Part shown: one piece after another, positions 53,578 to 62,156 of the stretch
Layout of the letters: each line of letters opens with the position of its first letter
Numbering within the stretch: position 1 is the stretch's first letter
Assembly: GCF_900112245.1 (NCBI RefSeq)
Contig: NZ_FOYX01000001.1
Coordinates: forward strand, 295,846-359,845
Reading direction: 5' to 3'
Length of the DNA stretch: 64,000 bases
DNA from: Maribacter stanieri
Lineage (GTDB): Bacteria > Bacteroidota > Bacteroidia > Flavobacteriales > Flavobacteriaceae
Notes under the pieces: model-generated
Databases searched by the model: none
What the model was told of the DNA's origin: nothing
Seen by the model: only the letters and a program-made list of their open reading frames with translations
Position numbers and translations under genes: made by a program

Positions 53578-54894
53578 ATGCCTTTAATCATTGTAATCAT
53601 AGGAATTCTTCTCCTATTCATTCTCATTGCCAAATTTAAACTCAACGCATTCATCACATTCATCATTGTATCATTATTCGTTGGTATTGCAGAAGGTATG
53701 GAACCTATTAGTGTCGTCGATTCTATACAGAAAGGAATAGGCAATATATTAGGGTTTCTAGTAATCATTTTAGGCCTTGGTGCCATGTTGGGAAAATTGG
53801 TTGCCGATAGTGGTGCCGCTCAACGAATTACTACTCAATTAGTAGAAAAGTTCGGAAAGAATAATATTCAATGGGCAGTTGTTTTAACCGGTTTCATTGT
53901 AGGTATTCCAATGTTCTACTCTGTAGGATTTGTAATTCTTGTTCCATTAGTTTTTACCATTGCAGCAGCTACCGGCCTACCACTTTTATATGTTGGTCTA
54001 CCTATGTTGGCTTCTCTTTCGGTTACACATGGTTATTTACCACCTCACCCTGCCCCAACGGCACTTGCCACAATGTTTAATGCTGATATCGGTAAAACAT
54101 TACTATACGGAATTATCGTTGCCATACCAGCAATTATCGTTGCCGGACCGTTGCTTTCAAGAACTTTAAAAGGAATTAATGCGACACCGCTTAAAGAGTT
54201 TTTAAACCCTGTAATTCTAAAAGAGGAAGAAATGCCTGGCATGGCAAACAGTATTATAAGCGCACTTTTACCTGTAATACTTATTGCTGTTGCAGCTTTG
54301 GCTCAATTTACAATGCCAGAAGAATTTTTTCTTACCAAAATCTTAGTTTTCATGGGTAACCCGGCAATAGCAATGTTAATTGCTGTTTTAGTCGCCATAT
54401 ACACATTGGGTCTAGGTCGCGGAAAAAGTATGAAAGAGGTCATGGATACTGTTGGTAGTGCTATAACCGGCATCACCATGGTACTTTTAATTATCGCTGG
54501 ATCAGGCGCTTTAAAACAAGTGTTAATAGATAGTGGTGTGAGCAACTATATTGGCGGTATTCTGGAGCAATCCTCTATTTCTCCATTAATATTGGCCTGG
54601 TTAATTGCAACTGTTATTCGCGTATGTGTGGGTTCTGCTACCGTTGCCGGTTTAACCGCTGCAGGTATTGTACTTCCGCTCGTTCAAGGAACTGGTGTTA
54701 GCCCAGAATTAATGGTTCTCGCTATTGGGTCCGGTAGTTTAATGCTATCACATGTAAACGATAGTGGCTTTTGGCTTTTCAAAGAATACTTTAATTTATC
54801 CGTAAACGATACTTTAAAAAGCTGGACGGTTATGGAAACTACCGTCGGTGTTATGGGGTTATTAGGTGTTCTAGTAATTAATATGTTCATTTAA
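53578..54894 (+). CDS. GntP-family permease (gluconate/D-serine type)
   Basis: 438 residues with about 12 membrane segments. It has GntP hallmarks such as G-A-M-L-G-K-L-V-A-D-S-G-A-A-Q-R-I and V-G-S-A-T-V-A-G-L-T-A-A-G-I-V. The family includes gluconate permeases and the D-serine transporter DsdX. The gene is the first of a tight operon with RidA-like, D-threonine-aldolase-type and dipeptidase genes, so a D-amino acid is a likelier cargo than gluconate (inference). No gluconate kinase is nearby. It lies directly behind the aqpZ terminator. Confidence 0.86.
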   Translation: MPLIIVIIGILLLFILIAKFKLNAFITFIIVSLFVGIAEGMEPISVVDSIQKGIGNILGFLVIILGLGAMLGKLVADSGAAQRITTQLVEKFGKNNIQWAVVLTGFIVGIPMFYSVGFVILVPLVFTIAAATGLPLLYVGLPMLASLSVTHGYLPPHPAPTALATMFNADIGKTLLYGIIVAIPAIIVAGPLLSRTLKGINATPLKEFLNPVILKEEEMPGMANSIISALLPVILIAVAALAQFTMPEEFFLTKILVFMGNPAIAMLIAVLVAIYTLGLGRGKSMKEVMDTVGSAITGITMVLLIIAGSGALKQVLIDSGVSNYIGGILEQSSISPLILAWLIATVIRVCVGSATVAGLTAAGIVLPLVQGTGVSPELMVLAIGSGSLMLSHVNDSGFWLFKEYFNLSVNDTLKSWTVMETTVGVMGLLGVLVINMFI

Positions 54895-54905
54895 ATTTAA
54901 TAAAT

Positions 54906-55373
54906 ATGCAAAAGAAACCTTCTGAAAGAATAAAGGAACTGGGTTTGGTATTACCTCCCGCTCCACCTCCTGCAGGCTTATATAAACCTGTATTGGTCGT
55001 TGATCATTTTCTATATATTTCTGGTCAGGGACCTATGCAAAATGACGGATCTTTAATTATTGGTAGAGCTGGACACGACATGACTATGGAAGAAGCTAAG
55101 GTTGCCGCTAGACAAGTTGCCTTAACCATGCTTTCTACCATCCAAACTCATTTTGGTGATATTGATAAAATTAAACGTATCGTAAAGACTTTGGGAATGG
55201 TCAATTCTACTCCTGATTTTGGTCAACAACCTTTGGTTATCAATGGATTTAGCGAACTAATGGCAGATCTTTTCGGACCAGATAATGGTGTTGGTGTTCG
55301 TAGTGCCGTTGGTATGATATTACCTGGAGGAATTCCTGTTGAAATTGAGGCTCATTTCCAACTACATCAATAG
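54906..55373 (+). CDS. RidA/YjgF-like protein lacking the catalytic arginine
   Basis: 155 residues. The fold features are clear: L-Y-I-S-G-Q-G-P-M, the long helix with V-A-A-R-Q-V-A-L, and the closing P-V-E-I-E-A-H-F. The conserved Arg before L-P in true RidA imine deaminases (V-A-R-L-P in E. coli, from memory) is replaced by M-I-L-P, so this appears to be a distinct YjgF subfamily. It is longer than RidA (about 128) and starts with L-P-P-A-P-P-P-A-G-L-Y. It lies 11 bp after the permease gene and 5 bp before the PLP enzyme. Confidence 0.85.
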   Translation: MQKKPSERIKELGLVLPPAPPPAGLYKPVLVVDHFLYISGQGPMQNDGSLIIGRAGHDMTMEEAKVAARQVALTMLSTIQTHFGDIDKIKRIVKTLGMVNSTPDFGQQPLVINGFSELMADLFGPDNGVGVRSAVGMILPGGIPVEIEAHFQLHQ

Positions 55374-55378
55374 CACAT

Positions 55379-56491
55379 ATGCAAAAAGAAAATTGGTATT
55401 CCTTGAACCAACCTGAAGAAGTGATATCTCCTTCCTTATTGGTATATCCAGATAGAATTCAACATAACATAGAGTTAATGATTTCTATGATTGGTGATGT
55501 AACTCGTTTGCGTCCGCATGTAAAGACGTATAAAAATGCCGATATCATCAATATGCAGATGGCACGCGGAATTACAAAGTTTAAATGTGCCACTATTGCA
55601 GAAGCAGAATTATTAGGGGATTGTAATGCCCCAGATGTTTTATTGGCTATGCAGCCGATTGGTCCCAATGCGAAGCGATTTGTTGAATTGATGAAAAAAT
55701 ATCCCAATTCTAAGTTTTCAACTCTTGTAGATAACACTAAAACACTTTCAATTCTCGGTGAACTGGCAAAGTCTAATGATATCAAAATTTCGCTTTGGGT
55801 AGATATTAATAATGGAATGAACCGCACCGGTATCATTCCAGATAATGATGCTTCAGAATTGTATTCCCAGTTGCATCAAAATTTAAATTTGATTGCCGAA
55901 GGCTTACATGTTTATGACGGCCATTTAAGAAATTCTAACCCTGTTACACGAGAGAATGAATGTAATAGTGCTTTTGATGCAGTATTAGCTTTACAGAAAA
56001 CAATTATAAACCAAAATATTCCCAGCCCAAAAATTGTTGCGGGGGGATCACCAACATTTCCTTTTCACAGTAAAAGATTAAATGTAGAAGCTAGCCCAGG
56101 CACCACTTTATTATGGGATTCTGGTTACGGTAGTCAATTTCCTGAAATGAAATTCTTACCAGCGGCAGTTCTCTTTACTAGAATCTTAAGCAAACCTACA
56201 ACTGGTATTCTTTGTTTTGATTTAGGTCATAAATCTATAGCCCCAGAAATGCCTTTTCCGAGAATTGAGTTTTTAGATTTAAAGCATAGTAAACAAATTA
56301 GCCAGTCTGAAGAGCATTTAGTGGTAGAATATGATGATTTAACCATACCAGAAGTAGGCGATGTTCATTACGCCATCCCAAAACATATTTGCCCAACTGT
56401 GGTGAAATATGACACCCTAACCGTTATTAAAAACAATGCAGTTATAGACCATTGGAAAGTAAGTGCAAGAACTCAAAAATCTACAATTTAA
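55379..56491 (+). CDS. D-threonine aldolase/D-serine dehydratase-type PLP enzyme
   Basis: 370 residues, alanine-racemase-like fold. The PLP lysine is K49 in R-P-H-V-K-T-Y-K. The C-terminal metal-binding pair H336-x-C338 in K-H-I-C-P-T is typical of the eukaryotic-type D-serine dehydratase and D-threonine aldolase family. Substrate is therefore a D-3-hydroxy amino acid: D-serine gives pyruvate and ammonia, D-threonine gives glycine and acetaldehyde. A GntP permease and a RidA-like gene lie just upstream, which favours D-serine (inference). Confidence 0.86.
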   Translation: MQKENWYSLNQPEEVISPSLLVYPDRIQHNIELMISMIGDVTRLRPHVKTYKNADIINMQMARGITKFKCATIAEAELLGDCNAPDVLLAMQPIGPNAKRFVELMKKYPNSKFSTLVDNTKTLSILGELAKSNDIKISLWVDINNGMNRTGIIPDNDASELYSQLHQNLNLIAEGLHVYDGHLRNSNPVTRENECNSAFDAVLALQKTIINQNIPSPKIVAGGSPTFPFHSKRLNVEASPGTTLLWDSGYGSQFPEMKFLPAAVLFTRILSKPTTGILCFDLGHKSIAPEMPFPRIEFLDLKHSKQISQSEEHLVVEYDDLTIPEVGDVHYAIPKHICPTVVKYDTLTVIKNNAVIDHWKVSARTQKSTI

Positions 56492-56493
56492 GC

Positions 56494-57561
56494 ATGTTCA
56501 TATTCGACGCCCATTTAGACCTTTCCATGAATGCGATGGACTGGAATCGTGACCTAACATGGTCTATAGAAGAAATAAGAAAAAGCGAACAGGGTTTAAC
56601 CGATAAGCCTGGCCGTGGTAACAATACCGTTTCTTTAGAAGCCATGCGTCAAGGAAACGTTGGACTCTGTATGGCGACACAAATTGCACGATATGTGCAT
56701 AAAGACAATACCCTACCGGGATGGAAATCGCCGCAACAGGCATGGGCACATACACAAGGGCAATTAGCATGGTACAAAAGCATGGAAGAGGCTGGTGAAA
56801 TGGTTCAGATTATCAACAAAAATCAACTTGACGACCATTTAGCCCTTTGGAAGACTGACGAAGAAAAAAAGCCTATTGGGTATTTACTAAGTCTTGAAGG
56901 TGCAGATTCAATTGTTGACGTCTCTTACCTACAAAAGGCTTTCGACAGTGGATTACGCGCCATTGGTCCTGCTCATTATGGACCTGGGACTTATGCTCAC
57001 GGCACAAACTCGGTTGGTGGTATTGGAACAAAAGGAAGAGAACTATTAAAAGAAATTCAACGACTGGGAATTATTCTAGATGTTACTCATTTATGCGACC
57101 TAAGTTTTTGGGAAACTATGGTAAACTATGATGGTCCACTTTGGGCAAGTCATAACAATTGTAGGGCATTGGTAAATCATCACCGCCAATTTACAGATGA
57201 ACAATTAAAGGAAATTATAGCTAGAAAAGGGGTAATAGGGGTTGTTTTAGATGCTTGGATGATGACACCAACTTGGGAACGTGGTGTTTCTACACCTGAA
57301 TCCGCTAATGTAAGTTTAGAGCAGATAATTGATAACATTGACCATATTTGTCAATTAGCAGGCAATACTAATCACGTTGGAATTGGTTCTGATTTGGATG
57401 GCGGATTTGGAAAAGAACAAGGTCCTGCAGATGTAGATACTATTGCAGACCTTCAGAAAATTTCTGGATTATTAGAAAAACGAGGCTACTCTAACAACGA
57501 CATTGAAAAAATAATGAATGGTAATTTCATTACATTTTTAGAAAAAAACCTACCAAACTAA
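56494..57561 (+). CDS. Membrane dipeptidase (M19 renal-dipeptidase family)
   Basis: 355 residues without signal peptide. Metal ligands appear as H-L-D in D-A-H-L-D-L, S-L-E-G-A-D, D-V-T-H-L, S-H-N-N-C and the C-terminal G-S-D-L-D-G-G. M19 enzymes cleave dipeptides, including those with a D-residue. The start ATG 56494 lies 2 bp after the previous stop and fits the family; the frame is open up to 56452. Position in a D-amino-acid operon suggests it frees D-amino acids from dipeptides, for example from cell-wall material. Confidence 0.88.
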   Translation: MFIFDAHLDLSMNAMDWNRDLTWSIEEIRKSEQGLTDKPGRGNNTVSLEAMRQGNVGLCMATQIARYVHKDNTLPGWKSPQQAWAHTQGQLAWYKSMEEAGEMVQIINKNQLDDHLALWKTDEEKKPIGYLLSLEGADSIVDVSYLQKAFDSGLRAIGPAHYGPGTYAHGTNSVGGIGTKGRELLKEIQRLGIILDVTHLCDLSFWETMVNYDGPLWASHNNCRALVNHHRQFTDEQLKEIIARKGVIGVVLDAWMMTPTWERGVSTPESANVSLEQIIDNIDHICQLAGNTNHVGIGSDLDGGFGKEQGPADVDTIADLQKISGLLEKRGYSNNDIEKIMNGNFITFLEKNLPN

Positions 57562-57665
57562 ATATCCTTTTATCGAATAATAGTATAACCTGCAGTATTT
57601 TAACGAAGCCTTAAGTACGCATGGCAGGGTATTTGTTATCTTTATTTCATCTTATATACTATTCG

Positions 57666-58319
57666 ATGAGAAAACTTTTTTTTCTTTTTATTGTTTTGTT
57701 CTCCTTTTCTGCTGTACAACTTTCTGCGCAAACAGATTTACCTACATCAAAGCCGCTTAAAATTGAGAGTGTAAACCCTATCGAACCAAAAGGCACTCCA
57801 AGTGCCGGGGCTGTTCTTAATATGCCTAATTTGATTAAAGAACAGCCAAGTGTAAATATGAAAGACCCTAACCCAGTAAAAATGCTGCGCGATGAAGAAT
57901 TAGTGCAAGCTGGTACAGGTATGAAAATAGACCCACGTATTGGACCCGGTGAACGATTAGGTGGATCAGGGCAATATTTTGCGGATCAATACCTAGGTGA
58001 TGTAAAAAGTACAGGAAAATTTATAGGCATTGTTTGCAGAGACCATGAATACGTAGATGGGGATCGAGTAAAAATCTATATGAACGACCAGGTAGTAGAA
58101 CACAACCTATTATTGACAGGGGCATTCAAAGGTATTAATGTAGACCTGCAAGACGGCTTTAATCGTCTAGACTTCGAAGCACTAAATCACGGATCTTCTG
58201 CACCAAACACAGCACAAGTAGATGTTTACAATGACAAAGGAGAATTAATTTATTCTAATAAATGGTTACTATCCGCAGGCTCTAAAGCAACCTTAATTGT
58301 CACCAAAGAGTCTATGTAA
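57666..58319 (+). CDS. Secreted protein of unknown function
   Basis: About 217 residues with a clear signal peptide (L-F-F-L-F-I-V-L-F-S-F, cleavage near L-S-A/Q). The mature part is Pro- and Lys-rich for about 90 residues and then forms a beta-rich domain (Y-V-D-G-D-R-V-K-I-Y-M-N-D onward). I recognise no family. The frame is open to 57621, but ATG 57666 starts the signal peptide. It stands between the dipeptidase and the convergent PH-domain gene. Confidence 0.7.
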   Translation: MRKLFFLFIVLFSFSAVQLSAQTDLPTSKPLKIESVNPIEPKGTPSAGAVLNMPNLIKEQPSVNMKDPNPVKMLRDEELVQAGTGMKIDPRIGPGERLGGSGQYFADQYLGDVKSTGKFIGIVCRDHEYVDGDRVKIYMNDQVVEHNLLLTGAFKGINVDLQDGFNRLDFEALNHGSSAPNTAQVDVYNDKGELIYSNKWLLSAGSKATLIVTKESM

Positions 58320-58324
58320 TTCAA

Positions 58325-58702
58325 CTACATTACCTTACCTGCTAAATACCGTTGTACTTCATATACATCAATACTCTTATTAAATTTCTTACTTACGCTG
58401 GGTAAATTCTCGCTAGAAATCCAAATCTTTAACTCTGCATCTAAATCGAAAGTACCAGACGTTTCTAAAGAGAACCTAGATATGTTTTTATAGGGCAACG
58501 ACTTATATTCTACCTTACTCCCTGTTAAACCTTGAATATCAATTAATATCAAACGTTTATTAGTGAACATAAATACGTCTCTTAGAAGAGAAAAACCTAG
58601 TTCAATTTGTTCCCCTTCAATTAGTAATCTGCCATATTTTTTTAATAATTGCTCTGCAGAAACTTCACTTGCATTCCCTAATATTTTATTCAATAAGCCC
58701 AT
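58325..58702 (-). CDS. Bacterial PH-domain protein
   Basis: 125 residues, no signal peptide. The beta-rich pattern with F-M-F-T-N-K-R-L-I-L-I-D and Y-K-S-L-P-Y-K-N-I-S-R-F fits the bacterial PH-domain (bPH_1 type) family. Function of such small proteins is unknown. It lies 20 bp downstream of the acylase gene and is likely in its operon, converging on the secreted-protein gene with 5 bp between. Confidence 0.78.
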   Translation of the reverse strand: MGLLNKILGNASEVSAEQLLKKYGRLLIEGEQIELGFSLLRDVFMFTNKRLILIDIQGLTGSKVEYKSLPYKNISRFSLETSGTFDLDAELKIWISSENLPSVSKKFNKSIDVYEVQRYLAGKVM

Positions 58703-58722
58703 AATTTCTTTACTTAATTAAA

Positions 58723-60900
58723 TTATCTATTACCCGGACTATACGTTTCCTCTGCTCTTTTTAAAACATCTTCACGATAATAAAGAACTTCTTTCCAATC
58801 TATATTTTTATATTTTTCAATTTGATCATCAAAATGTGGCGAGGCAGGATCTCCACTTTGCCCACCAGCTAATATACTCTTGGCTTTTACTTTTTCTCCA
58901 AATTCCACTACTGCCACAAAACTATTACCCCGTGTACCATATATTTTTTTTGCACCTTCAGTGGTATAACGAGCTCCATAGGCTGCCAACGCTCCCCATC
59001 TACTAGAAGCAAACCCTATAGGAATGCTTGGCTTGGTATCATCAAAATGCTGTATAATATCACCTGTTGTTCGTTGATACCTATTCACTTCTCCCCAAGG
59101 CATTATCCAAGTTCCAAAATCTTCAGTCAGTTCATTTATCACTTCTTCAAAAACTTTTACAGCTTCTTCAGTATGTGTTCCAAAATAAGTCATGCGCTCC
59201 ATATCACTTATATTCTCTGGGTGTTTTGCTCGTTTACCCATAGCCGTACCATAGAAATGTGCCAAGGTCATTGCCACCTGATTTTCACCTGTAGTATAAT
59301 CCCAATTTTCTAATACAGAAATTGGTTCTCGAAATTTCGGGTTCTTATCGTCATGAGCATTATACGCTTTTACCAAACCAGGAATCAATGCCTTAAATGC
59401 AGGCATATAAGGATCATGAGCTAATTGAATTAGACTATCTATTGTATACCCCTTTCTGTCTCTTAATAATTCAATTGCATGTACACCTCTAAAATTTTCT
59501 TGGTCTTTAGACATGTAATATGGGTAATCTTCCTTTTTAGGACTGAATTCTAAAGCGGAAGTATAAGGTGTAGAATTACAGTTCTGTATCCAACCATTTT
59601 CTGGATTCAATACCAAAATATTCTCATCTACTTTATGTAACCCTTGCCAATCGGTTTTTGGGTTACTGCCGTCCACAGGTTCAGCATAATTAAATTGTAC
59701 ATCCCGTTTTGGAACAAAATTACCATGGAAATAAGCAATATTGCCTTCCGCATCTGCATAAACGGTGTTGTTACTTGAATTGGTACGAATATCCATCATA
59801 TCTAGAAAGCCCTTATAGCCATTTTGCTTTGTACGAATAAATGACTGCTCTAGCGCTTTAACTGGTTCCCACATCATTGCTGAAGCTGTCCATTGACCAT
59901 CGGCAACGTGGGTTATGGGACCATGATGCGTTCTATATGCAGGATATTTCTTTTCTTTAAGTTCATTACCATCTTTATACTTCAATATTATTTCAGATGA
60001 TTTTACAGGACGTAGCTCCTCTCCATATTGGTAGAACAGATTTTCACCATTCTTAACAATGGTTTCTTTAAACTCATCCATAACATCGGTGTAAGTAGAT
60101 GTATGCATCCATCCAGTTTTTTCATTGAATCCTTGGTAAACGAAAAACTGCCCCCAAGTTACCGCACCATAGGCATTCAATCCTTCTTCCGAAACTACAT
60201 GAACTTCTCCCCTAAAATAAAATGAAGTGTGCGGATTGATCAATAACATCGCATTACCTGACTGTGTTAACTTACCTGAAATAGCAATTCCGTTAGAGCC
60301 TTGTGGCTCTTCTACTTCCTTCTCTTTTTTTAATTTCAACTCTTCCATTTCTGGTAGTGCCATATTGCTATCATAAAAAGCAGCAATTTTCTTTGTTGAA
60401 ATTCGCTCTATATCTCCACCAATAGACCCTTCGCTAAAATACATAGGCATCCATGGCTCAAAATTTGTCAGTAGCCTTGGTTTCACCTCTGGGTGCGTGT
60501 ATAAATAGTAATTTATTCCGTCTGCAAAGGCATTGCATAATTCTTTTAACCAAGCTGGACTCTTCTCATAATTTGCTTTTGCTTCTTCTTCACTCATGAA
60601 TAACTTAGCACGTAGATCACTATACAGCGCTTCCTCACCATCAACTTCTGCCAACCTACCTGTTGCCCATATATAATTTTGTTCCACACGATTAAAATCA
60701 TCTTCGCACTGTGCATACAGCAATCCAAAAACGGCATCGGCATCCGTTTTACCATAAATATGAGGTACGCCAAAATCATCCCTAATAATTTCAACGTTAG
60801 CTGCCTGTGCTTCCCATTTATCAACTTGTGGGTCTTTTGAGTTTTCAGCCTTACAGCCAATAACTAGTATAAAAGCGAATACGTAAATAATCTTATTCAT
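58723..60900 (-). CDS. Penicillin-acylase-family Ntn hydrolase, lipoprotein
   Basis: 725 residues. A lipoprotein signal ends V-I-G-C (C16). The N-terminal (alpha-chain) part has V-E-I-I-R-D-D-F-G-V-P-H-I-Y-G, and the autoproteolytic site with the catalytic Ser is G-S202-N-G. C-terminal parts match the beta chain (N-C-N-S-T-P-Y-like and R-G-N-S-F segments). Family members hydrolyse amides such as penicillins, aculeacin or acyl-homoserine lactones; the Flavobacterium-type role is unknown. It is periplasmic or outer-membrane-bound. Confidence 0.87.
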   Translation of the reverse strand: MNKIIYVFAFILVIGCKAENSKDPQVDKWEAQAANVEIIRDDFGVPHIYGKTDADAVFGLLYAQCEDDFNRVEQNYIWATGRLAEVDGEEALYSDLRAKLFMSEEEAKANYEKSPAWLKELCNAFADGINYYLYTHPEVKPRLLTNFEPWMPMYFSEGSIGGDIERISTKKIAAFYDSNMALPEMEELKLKKEKEVEEPQGSNGIAISGKLTQSGNAMLLINPHTSFYFRGEVHVVSEEGLNAYGAVTWGQFFVYQGFNEKTGWMHTSTYTDVMDEFKETIVKNGENLFYQYGEELRPVKSSEIILKYKDGNELKEKKYPAYRTHHGPITHVADGQWTASAMMWEPVKALEQSFIRTKQNGYKGFLDMMDIRTNSSNNTVYADAEGNIAYFHGNFVPKRDVQFNYAEPVDGSNPKTDWQGLHKVDENILVLNPENGWIQNCNSTPYTSALEFSPKKEDYPYYMSKDQENFRGVHAIELLRDRKGYTIDSLIQLAHDPYMPAFKALIPGLVKAYNAHDDKNPKFREPISVLENWDYTTGENQVAMTLAHFYGTAMGKRAKHPENISDMERMTYFGTHTEEAVKVFEEVINELTEDFGTWIMPWGEVNRYQRTTGDIIQHFDDTKPSIPIGFASSRWGALAAYGARYTTEGAKKIYGTRGNSFVAVVEFGEKVKAKSILAGGQSGDPASPHFDDQIEKYKNIDWKEVLYYREDVLKRAEETYSPGNR

Positions 60901-60947
60901 AAATGTTCTATTGTTGATTTATTCAAGGTATATAAATGTAACTGATT

Positions 60948-61994
60948 TTACCAACTTCCGCTAGAGCCACCACCACCAGAACTTCCTCCTCCGCCAGAGA
61001 AAGAACTTGAGCTACCACCAGAAGAACTACTACCTGAACTGAACGAATGCGTTCCTGAAGAAGAAAAGGTTTTTTGATAGTAAGTTTTATCATTCTTTAC
61101 CCAAGAAATGCTCAAATCTTCTTCACCAGAAATCTTAAGTTTTATAAATGCTATTATTGCGGCAATACCAAAAAATGGAAGAAGTAACCATAATATAAGA
61201 CCGGGTTCATCAAAAATAAAAGCTGCAGCTTGGGAATTAGACATGTAAATACTGTAGCCTATAATTAGAGGAACAATTATAAACACCAAACCGAAAACAC
61301 TTGAAAAGGATCCTGCCAAAAGCATAAACACCCCAGGCAACACCCCTAATTTACCCATGAACACCCCTCTAAAAACCTCGATAACATTGACATAACTTTT
61401 AAGAAAGAAAAAGCCGCCAACTCCAATAAATATCGAGAAAAATATACCAAGAAATATATTCATATATAGTTTCTCTTTAGAATCTTCGTCGACAATCTCT
61501 TTTTTAAACTCCTCTAATGCACTAGGATCATTTAAAAATTCTATAAGTTGATCTGCTGCTTGATTTATTCCCGTGTAATACTCCGCTTCCTTAAAATTTG
61601 GAATCATCGTATTTCTTATAATTCTTGAGGCAACAGCGTCTGTAATGTAGGGTTCCAACCCATAACCAACTTCTATTCTAACCTCTCTATCCAGTTCTGA
61701 AAATAAAATCAGCAAACCATTATCCTTTCCTTCTTGACCAATTCCATTTTTATTAAAAAGATCATTGGCATAAGTCTCAATAGTATTAAAGCCCAATTGC
61801 TCTATAGTAACCACAACTATTTGATTTGTGGTTTTCTCTTCAAAATCTAATAAACGCGTATTTAATTCAAGAACTTGATGTGGGCTAAATATGTTTGCGC
61901 TATCGGTTACATAATCTCGTAGCTCATAATACTGCTCTTGCGCATTGGTATACAACGAAAATAATAGAAGTAATAAAAAGGTTTTTTTAAGCAT
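60948..61994 (-). CDS. TPM-domain (YgcG-type) membrane protein
   Basis: 348 residues. A signal peptide (K-T-F-L-L-L-L-L-F, cleavage near T-N-A/Q) is followed by a TPM domain: V-T-D-S-A-N-I-F-S, I-V-V-V-T-I-E and G-L-L-I-L-F, up to I-G-Y-like G-Y-G-L-E-P-Y. Then come about three membrane helices and a C-terminal Gly/Ser-rich tail (G-G-G-G-S-S repeated, ending G-S-W). TPM domains take part in phosphatase-like or PSII-repair functions in other organisms; the role here is unknown. The start ATG at 61994 agrees with a -7 box just upstream. Confidence 0.85.
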   Translation of the reverse strand: MLKKTFLLLLLFSLYTNAQEQYYELRDYVTDSANIFSPHQVLELNTRLLDFEEKTTNQIVVVTIEQLGFNTIETYANDLFNKNGIGQEGKDNGLLILFSELDREVRIEVGYGLEPYITDAVASRIIRNTMIPNFKEAEYYTGINQAADQLIEFLNDPSALEEFKKEIVDEDSKEKLYMNIFLGIFFSIFIGVGGFFFLKSYVNVIEVFRGVFMGKLGVLPGVFMLLAGSFSSVFGLVFIIVPLIIGYSIYMSNSQAAAFIFDEPGLILWLLLPFFGIAAIIAFIKLKISGEEDLSISWVKNDKTYYQKTFSSSGTHSFSSGSSSSGGSSSSFSGGGGSSGGGGSSGSW

Positions 61995-62014
61995 ACAACA
62001 GTAATACTGATACT

Positions 62015-62022
62015 CAAATATA
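62015..62022 (-). promoter_or_regulatory. -7 promoter box of the TPM-domain gene
   Basis: TATATTTG on the minus strand matches TAnnTTTG exactly and lies 20 bases upstream of the ATG at 61994. No clear TTG sits at -33. It supports this start codon. Confidence 0.45.
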
Positions 62023-62156
62023 AAAACCTTTATTGATAAGTTGCTTCTATATCAAAACCTATTCTAGATTCGGTCAAATCTTTAGAATTGAAGTAACTTG
62101 CAAAAGTTTTGCCAGCATACTGCATTGGCTTGGCCTAACACCAAATAAAATCACCT

